Positions 7,851-15,869 of a stretch of DNA of 64,000 nt are shown one piece after another. Each line of letters starts with the position of its first letter. Position 1 is the stretch's first letter. The position numbers were made by a program, and so were the translations under genes. The DNA is taken from NCBI RefSeq assembly GCF_003477885.1, contig NZ_QUEE01000005.1, positions 62,001 to 126,000 of the forward strand. Reading direction: 5' to 3'. Origin of the DNA: Lachnotalea sp. AF33-28. Its GTDB lineage: Bacteria; Bacillota; Clostridia; Lachnospirales; Lachnospiraceae. The notes beneath the pieces are model-generated. The model was not told the origin of the DNA and made no database searches. It worked only from the letters and a program-made list of their open reading frames with translations.

Positions 7851-8627
7851 TTATGCTGACTCACTCTCTTCCATATGTTTCCGGATTTCCTCTTCATGAT
7901 CGGTGCAGAACCGGTAACCCGCCTGCATAAATTCCTGTATCCGCATGGAGCTAAACATTTCATACAGAGTATCCAAAACAGGCTTTCCTTCAATAAGCAG
8001 TGTATAAAAGTAAGGATACACGCATGCTTTGTGCAGATAATAGGGATTTATGGAACCCAGGCGTTCATCCCGCATCACGGGTTCCACGGCCATTTCACTG
8101 AAGATCCACTTTAAATGCGGAGTTTCGTATTCCGTTACATCGTCCCGAAAAGTCCTCTGCCAGACATAAAACCAGACAAAGTGGATGATTTCATGAATGG
8201 CAGAACCGAGCGCACCCTTTTCACTGGACAGATAAAAACTGTCAAACGTATGGCTTTCAAGATAACGGGGACTGACCGGATTAAAAGTAATCATGCAGGT
8301 CATATCATTGAACAGATCCGTCAGATCAACTTCAAAAGCGTCCTCCAGGGCCGCCGTGATCTGATCCTCATATTTCATCCAGTATTCATTATATAAAACT
8401 GCCTTTTCCCTTAACATCTCAATGTTTTTCTCTTCAAACGCCGTAAAATAATCCGTCAGATAATCTCTGCGGCGTCCCTCATCCATAGCCATATAAGCAG
8501 TCCTGTCCACATCCGGAAAAAAATGAAAAAACGGTCCGCTCCAAAAATCACTTAACTCTTCCCCGGTAAATTCCAGAATACTGTCAACACTGTATTCAAT
8601 CCCAGGATATTCAAACCGCAGCTTCAC
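7851..8627 (-). CDS. Unrecognised protein with an HEIIH zinc-peptidase-like motif
   Basis: I do not recognise a named family. The 258-residue protein starts with GTG at 8627, supported by GGGAGGGATT 7 bp upstream. It has no signal peptide or membrane helix and is rich in aromatic and acidic residues. The sequence GSAIHEIIHFVWFYVW carries an HExxH motif (H145, E146, H149). About 35 residues later, FSEMAVEPVMRDE offers Glu residues that could be the third zinc ligand, as in gluzincin peptidases. This makes a cytoplasmic metallopeptidase or metal-dependent hydrolase possible, but the motif also occurs by chance. It is a lone gene on the minus strand between a GH43-like gene and the hydrogenase cluster. 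Confidence 0.6.
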   Translation of the reverse strand: MKLRFEYPGIEYSVDSILEFTGEELSDFWSGPFFHFFPDVDRTAYMAMDEGRRRDYLTDYFTAFEEKNIEMLREKAVLYNEYWMKYEDQITAALEDAFEVDLTDLFNDMTCMITFNPVSPRYLESHTFDSFYLSSEKGALGSAIHEIIHFVWFYVWQRTFRDDVTEYETPHLKWIFSEMAVEPVMRDERLGSINPYYLHKACVYPYFYTLLIEGKPVLDTLYEMFSSMRIQEFMQAGYRFCTDHEEEIRKHMEESESA

Positions 8628-8945
8628 AACAATCCCTCCCTTACATCAGATAACTTATTGTATCTCATATAACCCAGTCATTCAACTAAAAGCAGCCCAT
8701 AGCCCCCTCATTTATACGCACATAAATAAGGTCCCCCCTAATTATCATTCATGGCGCATACGATAACGCAGCAGGAGTCTGGCGGGAAAAGCATCCCCCC
8801 ATGAACAATAATTATCATTGCACTGAAAATGGTACAGCAACCCGCTGGCAATCCGCTTGATAAATATTCTACAATATGAGATAATAGAGAAAGCAAAAAC
8901 CGGAAAAATCCGAATATTTTATTACATACGATGGAGGGATTTATC
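8628..8945. other. Intergenic region with a promoter and an 11-bp direct repeat
   Basis: This is a divergent spacer of 318 bp. TAATTATCATT occurs at 8739-8749 and again at 8809-8819, 70 bp apart, resembling half of a Fur/PerR-like AT-rich operator. No coding frame in it looks real. Confidence 0.45.
8857..8885 (+). promoter_or_regulatory. Promoter for the hydrogenase cluster
   Basis: TTGATA at 8857-8862 and GATAAT at 8880-8885 are separated by 17 bp. They lie about 60 bp upstream of the first gene of the cluster. Confidence 0.5.
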
Positions 8946-9188
8946 ATGACAGTAACAATTTGTATTGGGAGCTCCTGCCACCTGAAAGGTTCCAGGGAAA
9001 TTATCCAGAAGCTGCAGGAACTGGTCTGTCAGAATCATCTTGAGGAAAAGGTGGACTTAAACGGTTCGTTCTGCACCGGAAACTGTGTGAAAGGGGTATG
9101 TGTAACTGTCGACGGGGAACTGTTTTCTTTAAAACCGGAAGATACCGAAACGTTTTTTGAAGAAAAAGTGCTCGGGAGGCTTGGCTGA
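8946..9188 (+). CDS. Thioredoxin-like [2Fe-2S] protein
   Basis: The start at 8946 (MTVTICIGSSC) follows GGAGGG; an upstream in-frame ATG at 8931 sits on that ribosome site. The 80-residue protein has the four-cysteine pattern of the NuoE/HydC-like thioredoxin-fold [2Fe-2S] ferredoxins: C6 and C11 (CIGSSC), then C43 and C47 (CTGNC). It probably passes electrons to or from the adjacent hydrogenase, or serves as a redox part of the sensor. Its stop overlaps the next start (TGATG at 9186-9190), so it is translationally coupled to the sensory hydrogenase gene. It is shorter than the NuoE subunit because it lacks the N-terminal helical part. Confidence 0.85.
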   Translation: MTVTICIGSSCHLKGSREIIQKLQELVCQNHLEEKVDLNGSFCTGNCVKGVCVTVDGELFSLKPEDTETFFEEKVLGRLG

Positions 9189-10921
9189 TGAATATTATTA
9201 ATTTTGCCGCGAATAAATGCAAGCACTGCTACAAGTGTGTGCGGACCTGTGAAGTGAAAGCCATCATGGTGAAAAATGAACAGGCGGAGATCATGCCGGA
9301 TAAGTGTGTGCTGTGCGGGCACTGCCTCCAGGCCTGTCCGCAGACGGCAAAAACGCTGATCAGCGATCTGGATACGGTGAAAGGGTTCATACGGGATGGC
9401 ATTCCCACGGTGGTATCCGTCGCGCCGTCCTACATGGGACTGCTTAAGTATAAGACGATCGGCCAGGTAAACGCGGCTCTTAAAAAGCTGGGGTTTTCAC
9501 AGGTGCGCGAAACCTCGGAGGGAGCCGCTTATGTGACCGGAGAGTACGCGAAGCTTCTGCAGGAAGGAAAGATGGAGAACATCATCACCACCTGCTGTCC
9601 CAGCGTGAACGAGCTGATCGAGATCTATTACCCGGAGCTGATCCCTTTTATGGCCCCTGTGGTATCTCCGATGATCGCCCACGGGAAGCTTCTAAAGAAG
9701 GAATTCGGCAGGGAGACCAAAGTCGTATTTTTAGGGCCCTGTATCGCGAAAAAGAGAGAAGCTCAGGATTTAAGGCATGCGGGATACATAGATGCTGTGC
9801 TCAATTTCAACGATATCAACCGCTGGCTGGAGGATGAGCAGGTCGTGATCGAAGACTGTGAGGATATCCCCTTTGACTGCCCGGACCCGGCCGTCAACCG
9901 TCTGTATCCGATCACAAACGGGGTGGTTAATTCCGTGCTGGCCACGGAGAAGGGCGGCGACGGATACCGCAAGTTCTATGTCCATGGCATGACCAACTGC
10001 ATCGATCTGTGCAAGAGCATGGTGCGCGGCGAGATATCGGGCTGCTTTATCGAGATGAACATGTGCTCCGGCGGCTGCATTAAAGGGCCTACGGTCAACG
10101 ATGAGAGCATATCCCGCTTTAAGGTCAAGCTGGATATGGAGGAGACCATAGAGAAAAAGCCGGTGGACACCAAGGTATATGAGGAGAGAGCCGAAGGCCT
10201 GAATTTCCATAAGGCATATCTGGACCGTTCACCCAAAGATCCGATGCCTACGGTGGAGGAGATCGATGCGATTCTGCGCAAGATCGGCAAGACAAAGCCC
10301 GAACACGAGCTGAACTGCGGCGCCTGCGGTTATTCCACCTGCCGTGAGAAAGCCATCGCCGTATATCAGAAAAAGGCGGAGCTTACCATGTGCATCCCCT
10401 ATATGCATGACAAGGCGGAATCCCTGTCCAACCTGGTTATGGAGACTTCCCCCAACATCGTGCTGATCGTGGATTCTGATATGAAGATCCTGGAGTATTC
10501 CGCGGTGGGAGAGAAGTATTTCGGCAAGACCAAGGCGGAAGCGACCCAGATGTACCTGTATGAGTTCATCGATCCTTCCGATTTCCAGTGGGTATTTGAT
10601 ACCCATCAGAACATACACGGAAAGAAAGTGACCTATCAGGAATACGGGCTGTCTACCCTGCAGAATATCGTATACATCGAAAAGGAAAACTGTGTCCTCG
10701 CCACCTTTATTGATATCACCAAGGAAGAGGAACAGCAGAAGCAGGAGTATGAGAAAAAGCTGGATACCATTGAGCTGGCTCAGAATGTCATCCACAGGCA
10801 GATGATGGTGGCTCAGGAGATCGCGGGCCTGCTTGGGGAAACTACGGCCGAGACCAAGACCACTTTAACAAAGCTTTGCCGCTCCCTGCTGGAAGAGGGC
10901 AGTGAAAGCGAGGTCAGATAG
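9188..10921 (+). CDS. PAS-containing group C (sensory-type, HydS) [FeFe] hydrogenase
   Basis: The 577-residue protein begins with two [4Fe-4S] clusters (CKHCYKCVRTCEV and CVLCGHCLQACPQ). Next comes the H-cluster domain with TTCCPSVNE (C136/C137), LGPCIAKKRE and EMNMCSGGCIKGP. Then there is an extra Fe-S motif (CGACGYSTCREKA ... MC), a PAS domain at about 410-515 (SPNIVLIVDSDMKILEYS), and a charged, probably coiled tail. This order is that of group C hydrogenases, which are thought to sense H2 or redox state and to signal through the PAS domain. Motif 2 is GPC instead of the MPC of productive enzymes. The phosphatase gene begins directly after its stop codon. The fold is certain; sensing rather than catalysis is inferred from architecture and context. 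Confidence 0.9.
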   Translation: MNIINFAANKCKHCYKCVRTCEVKAIMVKNEQAEIMPDKCVLCGHCLQACPQTAKTLISDLDTVKGFIRDGIPTVVSVAPSYMGLLKYKTIGQVNAALKKLGFSQVRETSEGAAYVTGEYAKLLQEGKMENIITTCCPSVNELIEIYYPELIPFMAPVVSPMIAHGKLLKKEFGRETKVVFLGPCIAKKREAQDLRHAGYIDAVLNFNDINRWLEDEQVVIEDCEDIPFDCPDPAVNRLYPITNGVVNSVLATEKGGDGYRKFYVHGMTNCIDLCKSMVRGEISGCFIEMNMCSGGCIKGPTVNDESISRFKVKLDMEETIEKKPVDTKVYEERAEGLNFHKAYLDRSPKDPMPTVEEIDAILRKIGKTKPEHELNCGACGYSTCREKAIAVYQKKAELTMCIPYMHDKAESLSNLVMETSPNIVLIVDSDMKILEYSAVGEKYFGKTKAEATQMYLYEFIDPSDFQWVFDTHQNIHGKKVTYQEYGLSTLQNIVYIEKENCVLATFIDITKEEEQQKQEYEKKLDTIELAQNVIHRQMMVAQEIAGLLGETTAETKTTLTKLCRSLLEEGSESEVR

Positions 10922-12097
10922 ATGCAGGTTACGGTAGATGTTGCATATAAGAGTCTGAACAAGTTTACGGAGGAACTCTGCGGCGACAAGGTGGAGCTGC
11001 TTAAAACTGCGGATTCCGATATCATGATTCTGGCGGACGGCATGGGCAGCGGTGTGAAGGCCAATATACTGGCCACGCTGACCTCCAAGATCCTGGGGAA
11101 CATGTTCTTAAACGGCGCCACGCTGGAGGAATGTGTGGAAACCATCGTGCAGACCCTTCCGGTCTGCCAGGTGCGCCAGGTGGCTTACGCCACCTTCAGC
11201 ATCCTGCAGGTGTTCCACAATGGCGACGCTTATCTGGTGGAATTCGACAATCCCGGCTGCATCTTTGTGCGGGACGGCAGGCTGATGGAGATCCCCAGCA
11301 ATATCCGCGAGCTGGAGGGCAAGAAGATCAACGAATACCGGTTCCGTGTGCAGAGAGGAGATTGTTTTCTGCTCATGAGCGACGGCACGATCCATGCCGG
11401 CGTGGGCATGATCCTCAACTTCGGCTGGGACTGGAAGGAGATCGCCGAGTACGCGGTGAAGCAGTACCGGCTGACCGTATCCGCTTCCCGTATGGCGGCC
11501 ATGATGGTGAAGGCCTGCGATGACCTCTATCTGGGACGTCCCGGAGACGATACGACGGTGGCCTGCATGAGGATCATCGACCGAAAGGTGGTGAACCTGC
11601 TTACCGGACCGCCCAAAAAGGCTGAGGATGACGGGCAGATGGTGGCTTCCTTCATGGAAGGAGAGGCAAAACGCATCGTGTGCGGCGGCACCAGCGCCAA
11701 TATCGTGTCCCGTGTGCTGGGACGCAAGCTGAAACCCACGCTGGACTATGTGGACCCGGAAATCCCGCCTATCGCTTATATTGACGGGCTGGAGCTTGTG
11801 ACCGAGGGCGTGCTGACGTTAAACCGCGCGGTGAACCTGATGAAACGCTACGCCAATGACGAGAATATCAACGAGAAATTTTTCCTGGAGCTGGACAAGA
11901 AGAACGGCGGTTCCATGGTGGCCAAGATGCTGATCGAGGACTGCACGGACCTGAACCTGTTTGTGGGAAAGGCAATCAATGTGGCCCACCAGAATCCGGA
12001 CCTGCCCTTCGACCTGGGGATCCGGCAGCACCTGGTGGAGCAGCTGAAGGTCACGGCGGAAAAGATGGGAAAAACGGTAACGATAACTTATTATTAG
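10922..12097 (+). CDS. SpoIIE/PP2C-type serine/threonine phosphatase
   Basis: The 391-residue protein has an N-terminal PP2C domain of SpoIIE type with metal-binding acidic motifs ILADGMGSG, LMSDGTIHAG and GRPGDDTTVACM. About 180 further residues follow from roughly residue 210; this C-terminal part is not a domain I recognise. No membrane segment is seen. The gene starts at the base after the hydrogenase stop, so the two are coupled. Phosphatases of this kind are often encoded next to group C [FeFe] hydrogenases, which suggests that the PAS-hydrogenase controls it, or that both control the downstream hydrogenase through a phosphoprotein. No kinase or anti-sigma partner gene lies in the cluster. 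Confidence 0.87.
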   Translation: MQVTVDVAYKSLNKFTEELCGDKVELLKTADSDIMILADGMGSGVKANILATLTSKILGNMFLNGATLEECVETIVQTLPVCQVRQVAYATFSILQVFHNGDAYLVEFDNPGCIFVRDGRLMEIPSNIRELEGKKINEYRFRVQRGDCFLLMSDGTIHAGVGMILNFGWDWKEIAEYAVKQYRLTVSASRMAAMMVKACDDLYLGRPGDDTTVACMRIIDRKVVNLLTGPPKKAEDDGQMVASFMEGEAKRIVCGGTSANIVSRVLGRKLKPTLDYVDPEIPPIAYIDGLELVTEGVLTLNRAVNLMKRYANDENINEKFFLELDKKNGGSMVAKMLIEDCTDLNLFVGKAINVAHQNPDLPFDLGIRQHLVEQLKVTAEKMGKTVTITYY

Positions 12098-12116
12098 AAA
12101 TTTGGAGGATAAAGCA

Positions 12117-13580
12117 ATGATCACAAATGACGCTACGGCATTACGCATTACACATGAGGTGCTGTATGAGGTGGCAAAGCTGGCTTTCAGCGGCGAACTG
12201 GAGGAGAAAAGGGACGAGCTTCCGTTTAAGATGATCCCCGGCCCCAAAGCTCAGTTCCGCTGCTGTATCTATAAGGAGAGGGAAGTCATCCGTCAGAGGA
12301 TCCGTCTGGCTGAGGGAAAGACTCCGGGCAATGCCAACAATAAGAACATCGTACAGGTGATCAGCTCCGCCTGCGAGGAGTGTCCCATCGCCCGCTATGT
12401 GGTGACCGACAACTGTCAGAAGTGTATGGGAAAGGCTTGCCAGCAGTCCTGTAAGTTCGGAGCGATCACAATGGGAAGGGACAGGGCTTATATCGATCCG
12501 TCCAAGTGCAAGGAATGCGGCAAATGCTCACAGGCCTGTCCGTACAACGCCATTGCGGATCTGATGCGCCCCTGCAAGAGAAGCTGTCCTGTGGATGCGA
12601 TCTCCATGGAAGAGGAGACCGGCATCGTGAAAATAGACGAGAAGAAATGTATCCAGTGCGGCGCCTGTATCCATAGCTGTCCTTTCGGGGCGATCGGAGC
12701 CAGGAGCTTCATGGTGGATATCATCAATCTGCTGCGCGCAGGCAAGCGCGTGGTCGCCATGCTGGCGCCGGCCACGGAAGGCCAGTTCGGGCCGGATATA
12801 ACGATGTCCAGCTGGAGAACCGCTTTAAAGAAACTAGGATTTGAAGATATGGTGGAAGTCGGCCTGGGCGGCGATCTGACCGCTGCGGCCGAGGCGGAGG
12901 AATGGGCGGAAGCTTATAAGGAAGGCAAGAAGATGACCACCTCCTGCTGTCCCGCATTTGTAAATATGATCAAACAGCATTTCCCGCAGCTGCTGGAGAA
13001 CATGTCCACAACGGTATCCCCGATGTGCGCGGTATCCAGGATGCTCAAGGCGAAGGATCCTGAGATCATCACCGTTTTCATAGGACCGTGTATCGCTAAA
13101 AAGAGCGAGACACTGGATCTCAATATTGAAGGAAACGCGGACTACGCGCTCACCTTCGGCGAGATCCGCGCAATGTTCAGGGCGAAGGGCGTGCAGCTTC
13201 TTCCTGAACCCAACGATACTCAGCAGGCGAGCATATTTGGCAAACGGTTCGGCAACGGCGGCGGAGTTACCGCTGCGGTGCTGGAATGCCTGAAGGAATC
13301 CGGAGAGGATGCCGACGGTATCAAGGTGATGCAGTGTGACGGGGCCGCGGAATGCCGCAAGGCGCTGCTGCTTCTGAAAGCCGGGCGTCTCCCGGCGGAC
13401 TTCATTGAGGGTATGGCCTGTGTGGGCGGCTGTGTGGGCGGCCCCAGCAGGCATAAGAAAGAGCAGGAAGCCAAGAAGGACCGCGATAAACTGATCGGTG
13501 AGGCGGACGCGCGCCAGGTACATGAAAACCTGAAGCTGAATGTGGATCTGGAATCCTTCTCCATGCACCGCAAACACTGA
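12117..13580 (+). CDS. [FeFe] hydrogenase, group B-like, ferredoxin-type
   Basis: The start at 12117 follows TTGGAGGA; the in-frame TTG at 12102 is part of that ribosome site. The 487-residue protein has an N-terminal cysteine set (CEECP, CQKCMGKACQQSC), two ferredoxin-like clusters (CKECGKCSQACP and CIQCGACIHSCP), and then the H-cluster motifs TSCCPAFVN, IGPCIAKKSE and EGMACVGGCVGGP. Motif 2 has GPC rather than MPC, as in group B enzymes. It is expected to couple ferredoxin oxidation to H2 in fermentation. It lies 19 bp after the phosphatase gene, so one operon with the sensory hydrogenase is likely. No maturation genes (hydE/F/G) are in the window. Confidence 0.9.
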   Translation: MITNDATALRITHEVLYEVAKLAFSGELEEKRDELPFKMIPGPKAQFRCCIYKEREVIRQRIRLAEGKTPGNANNKNIVQVISSACEECPIARYVVTDNCQKCMGKACQQSCKFGAITMGRDRAYIDPSKCKECGKCSQACPYNAIADLMRPCKRSCPVDAISMEEETGIVKIDEKKCIQCGACIHSCPFGAIGARSFMVDIINLLRAGKRVVAMLAPATEGQFGPDITMSSWRTALKKLGFEDMVEVGLGGDLTAAAEAEEWAEAYKEGKKMTTSCCPAFVNMIKQHFPQLLENMSTTVSPMCAVSRMLKAKDPEIITVFIGPCIAKKSETLDLNIEGNADYALTFGEIRAMFRAKGVQLLPEPNDTQQASIFGKRFGNGGGVTAAVLECLKESGEDADGIKVMQCDGAAECRKALLLLKAGRLPADFIEGMACVGGCVGGPSRHKKEQEAKKDRDKLIGEADARQVHENLKLNVDLESFSMHRKH

Positions 13581-13627
13581 TGTGCGTATGAACGGATCGG
13601 CAGCAACCGCCGGGAAAGGCATTTGAA

Positions 13628-14473
13628 ATGAAAAATTACAGTTATCTCTTCCCGGGTGGGAGGACAAAGGCCCTGACCTTCAGCTATGATGACGGAGTCA
13701 TAGCTGACCGCAGGCTGATCGAAATATTCAGAGAGAACGGGTTGAAGGGAACCTTCAATCTCAACGGCGCCAGTCTCTGCGCAGACAAGGTCAGCTGCTG
13801 GGCCAGATATCCGCAGACCCGGGTGCGGCATGTGGATGCCGCTGAGGTTCCGGAGATTTATGAAGGTATGGAGGTTGCGGGACACGGTCTGCAGCATCTG
13901 TGTATGGAGGATCTGAACGATACCGAGATCACGGATGAGGTTCACCGGGACCGCACGAAGCTGGAGGCTGTCACAGGCTATCCCGTGAAAGGCTATGCAT
14001 ACGCGTTTGGAAGGTATAATGCCAGGGTCGTGGAACGGCTAAGGGGCATGGGTGTGGCCTACGCCAGAACTGTAGTGCCGACTCACGGTTTCGGGCTGCC
14101 GGCAGAATTTCTGACCTGGCATCCCACCGTACATCACGATGACGAACAGATACTGCCGCTGACCGACCGTTTCCTGGGGCTGCCCGACGATTCCGGCTTT
14201 TCCCTGTTCTATATCTGGGGGCACAGCTATGAGTTCGAAGCGAAAAACAACTGGGAGCATATGGAGGACGTGTGCCGCAGGCTGGGAAACCGGGATGAGA
14301 TCTGGTACGCCGCCAACATCGAAGTGTATGATTATGTTCAGTCTCTGAAAGGCTTGAGAACTTCCGCTGACGGGAACCTGATCCAGAACCTGTCCTGCAC
14401 GGATGTCTGGCTGCTGAAAACCGAAACGAAAGAAAAGATCTGTGTGCCTGCGGGTAAACTCGTGAGGCTCTGA
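13628..14473 (+). CDS. Polysaccharide deacetylase (CE4/NodB) family protein
   Basis: The 281-residue protein has the first NodB motif as TFSYDDG (D21, D22) and the metal-binding His pair as GHGLQHL (H86, H90). Later motifs YAYAFGRYN and IWGHSYEFE match the family's catalytic and structural blocks. There is no signal peptide, so it is probably cytoplasmic, unlike peptidoglycan deacetylases of this fold. It may remove acetyl groups from imported xylo- or pectic oligosaccharides, which is an inference from the window's gene content. It follows the hydrogenase gene by 47 bp, but a functional link is not evident. A long hairpin follows. Confidence 0.82.
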   Translation: MKNYSYLFPGGRTKALTFSYDDGVIADRRLIEIFRENGLKGTFNLNGASLCADKVSCWARYPQTRVRHVDAAEVPEIYEGMEVAGHGLQHLCMEDLNDTEITDEVHRDRTKLEAVTGYPVKGYAYAFGRYNARVVERLRGMGVAYARTVVPTHGFGLPAEFLTWHPTVHHDDEQILPLTDRFLGLPDDSGFSLFYIWGHSYEFEAKNNWEHMEDVCRRLGNRDEIWYAANIEVYDYVQSLKGLRTSADGNLIQNLSCTDVWLLKTETKEKICVPAGKLVRL

Positions 14474-14481
14474 TTTACATA

Positions 14482-14554
14482 ACATAAACGCCGCCCTGTG
14501 GAACCGGCAAAGGCAGTAGGTGCCTGTACCGGTCTTGCAGGGCGGCGTTTATGT
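14482..14554. terminator. Long perfect hairpin between convergent genes
   Basis: A 17-bp perfect inverted repeat (14482-14498 with 14538-14554; core ACGCCGCCCTG/CAGGGCGGCGT) encloses a second stem (ACCGG/CCGGT and AGGCA/TGCCT). It sits between the deacetylase and the convergent MATE pseudogene and probably ends transcription both ways. No clear T-run follows on either strand. Confidence 0.55.
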
Positions 14555-14586
14555 ATGTGTGCCGGACGGCGTATGTTTCCAGGATT

Positions 14587-15113
14587 TTATGCCGGCTTCC
14601 TGTGCCTAAGCCAGGCAAAGCATATGAGGAAGAAAGCGATGCCGTATAATGAAGTTAACGGCGTTGCCAATCCCACCATGGCAAGGGAGGTGCCTGGCAG
14701 CCGGGACATCAGGATGGACAGCGGTATGCGGATGCAGAAGGCGGAAGTGATGCCCTGGATCATGACCGGAATGCTGATGCCGCGCCCATTGAGATAGCCG
14801 ATGCTGCTGAAAAGGATGCAGGTCAGGATGCATTCCGCTGAAAACCCCTTCAGATAAGCCGCGCTCTGGGCGATTACCTCCGCATCTTTGGTAAACAGCG
14901 AGGACAGCTGCGAACCGCCGAAGAAACCGGCCAGAAAGATGGCGGCTCCTGCAATGCAGCCGGCCGCCATAGCTGTGAGAAAACCTCTGCGGGAACGGCG
15001 CCGTATGCGGCCTGCAGTATCAGCGCCCCCAGCACAGGCAGCGCGAAACGGATCAGTGATCCGAAAATGGGTCCTTCCGTGAAAGAGAGTTCCTGATTAT
15101 TTTCTTTGGCCAT
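14587..15113 (-). pseudogene. MATE-family efflux transporter, internally deleted
   Basis: Reading from 15113, the N-terminus MAKENNQELSFTEGPIFGSL continues as FALPVLGALILQAAYGA, a normal MATE opening. Near 14995-15000 it then goes out of frame. The next frame gives the MATE C-terminal region (GFLTAMAAGCIAGAAIFLAG, then helices ending RHRKPA). Only about 530 bp of an expected 1,350 bp remain, so roughly 800 bp of the middle is missing and the frame is broken. Its start overlaps the end of the upstream MarR gene, the usual arrangement for a regulator and its efflux pump. A misassembly could give the same picture. Confidence 0.8.
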
Positions 15114-15561
15114 TTTGTGCCTCCTGCCTCTTTCCAGGCATCGTCCGCATCAGTTCACCGATGACGCGCGCCGTTTCCGAAGCCTGTTCATCCGTGACAC
15201 TTCCCAGGGCAGCGGCCCAATCACGGTGAAAATCCAGAACATGTTCCCTGACACAGGCCAGGCCCTCATTCGTCAGGTACAGGTGGACCACACGCTTATC
15301 CGACTGTGACGGACATTTTTCCACCAGCCCCAGTCCTTCCAGCTCCTGGATGAGCTTGGTGATGCTGGGCGCCGTAATGTTCAGCCTTGTGCTGACATCG
15401 CTGACGCGGCAGTCGGACCGTTCGGCATTCACTTCATAAATGGCTTCCAGAACATGGATATGACGCGGCTTCATTCCCTTTGGCAGTGCCGGCAGGGTTT
15501 CCACGATGCGTTTGGCAGCAAAGCAGGCATCCAGCAGACATTTTAAGCTTGTTGTATTCAT
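15097..15561 (-). CDS. MarR-family transcriptional regulator
   Basis: The 154-residue protein has a central winged helix-turn-helix (RVSDVSTRLNITAPSITKLI, then LGLVEKCPSQSDKRVVHLYL with the wing Asp-Lys-Arg) flanked by helical dimerisation ends. It would repress its own operon and respond to small ligands such as drugs. Its 3' end overlaps the start of the broken MATE gene by 17 bp, so it was probably the pump's regulator. A palindromic site lies 34 bp upstream of its start codon at 15595-15622. The regulator appears intact although its target pump is not. Confidence 0.9.
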   Translation of the reverse strand: MNTTSLKCLLDACFAAKRIVETLPALPKGMKPRHIHVLEAIYEVNAERSDCRVSDVSTRLNITAPSITKLIQELEGLGLVEKCPSQSDKRVVHLYLTNEGLACVREHVLDFHRDWAAALGSVTDEQASETARVIGELMRTMPGKRQEAQNGQRK

Positions 15562-15594
15562 GATGTATTCTTCGGCTCCTGTTTAGAATTATTT

Positions 15595-15622
15595 GTTACT
15601 ACTAATAATTACTATTAGTAAC
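15595..15622. promoter_or_regulatory. Candidate MarR operator
   Basis: GTTACTA (15595-15601) and TAGTAAC (15616-15622) are inverted repeats. An inner pair, CTAATA (15602-15607) and TATTAG (15613-15618), overlaps them. It lies just upstream of the MarR start on the minus strand, as expected for autoregulation. Confidence 0.5.
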
Positions 15623-15687
15623 TATAAGCGCGTTTTCTCCATTTGTCAATGGCTAAATAAAAAAGAGTTTCCAGGTTACCATATCTC

Positions 15688-15869
15688 GTTACTATTCACG
15701 GTTGGCGGTAAAGCAGCGCATGGCGGGAAGGAGTATGGTCCTCATTGGGATCCCTTGAAGCCCGCACGAGGAAGCGCACTGATGTGCGCGCAGGTCATCA
15801 ACCTGACGGTTGGTGACAGTTACTGCGCGCTTCACGGAGCGAGAGCGTGTCCCAATGAGGACCATACTC
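15688..15869. repeat. Structured repeat, copy R2, with 20-bp perfect inverted repeat
   Basis: GAGTATGGTCCTCATTGGGA at 15731-15750 is exactly inverted at 15850-15869. The 99 bp between contain nested stems (GAAGCGC/GCGCTTC; GTCATCAACC/GGTTGGTGAC, one mismatch). GTTACTATTCACGGTTG lies at 15688-15704. The same 20-mer and a near copy of the flank recur at 34929-34993. The right arm touches the GH3 stop codon. The MarR-to-GH3 spacer (15562-15868) holds only this element and the MarR operator. Function unknown. Confidence 0.7.

Noticed and set aside
12834..13667. 277-residue frame antisense to the group B-like hydrogenase
   Set aside because: The plus strand carries complete H-cluster motifs here; the antisense frame has no domain.
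14498..14797. Plus-strand frame over the hairpin and MATE remnant
   Set aside because: It starts inside a terminator-like hairpin and is antisense to recognisable MATE helices.
15688..15869. CRISPR array or tRNA-like element
   Set aside because: The repeats are inverted, not tandem direct repeats with spacers, and no cloverleaf with CCA-type end can be drawn.
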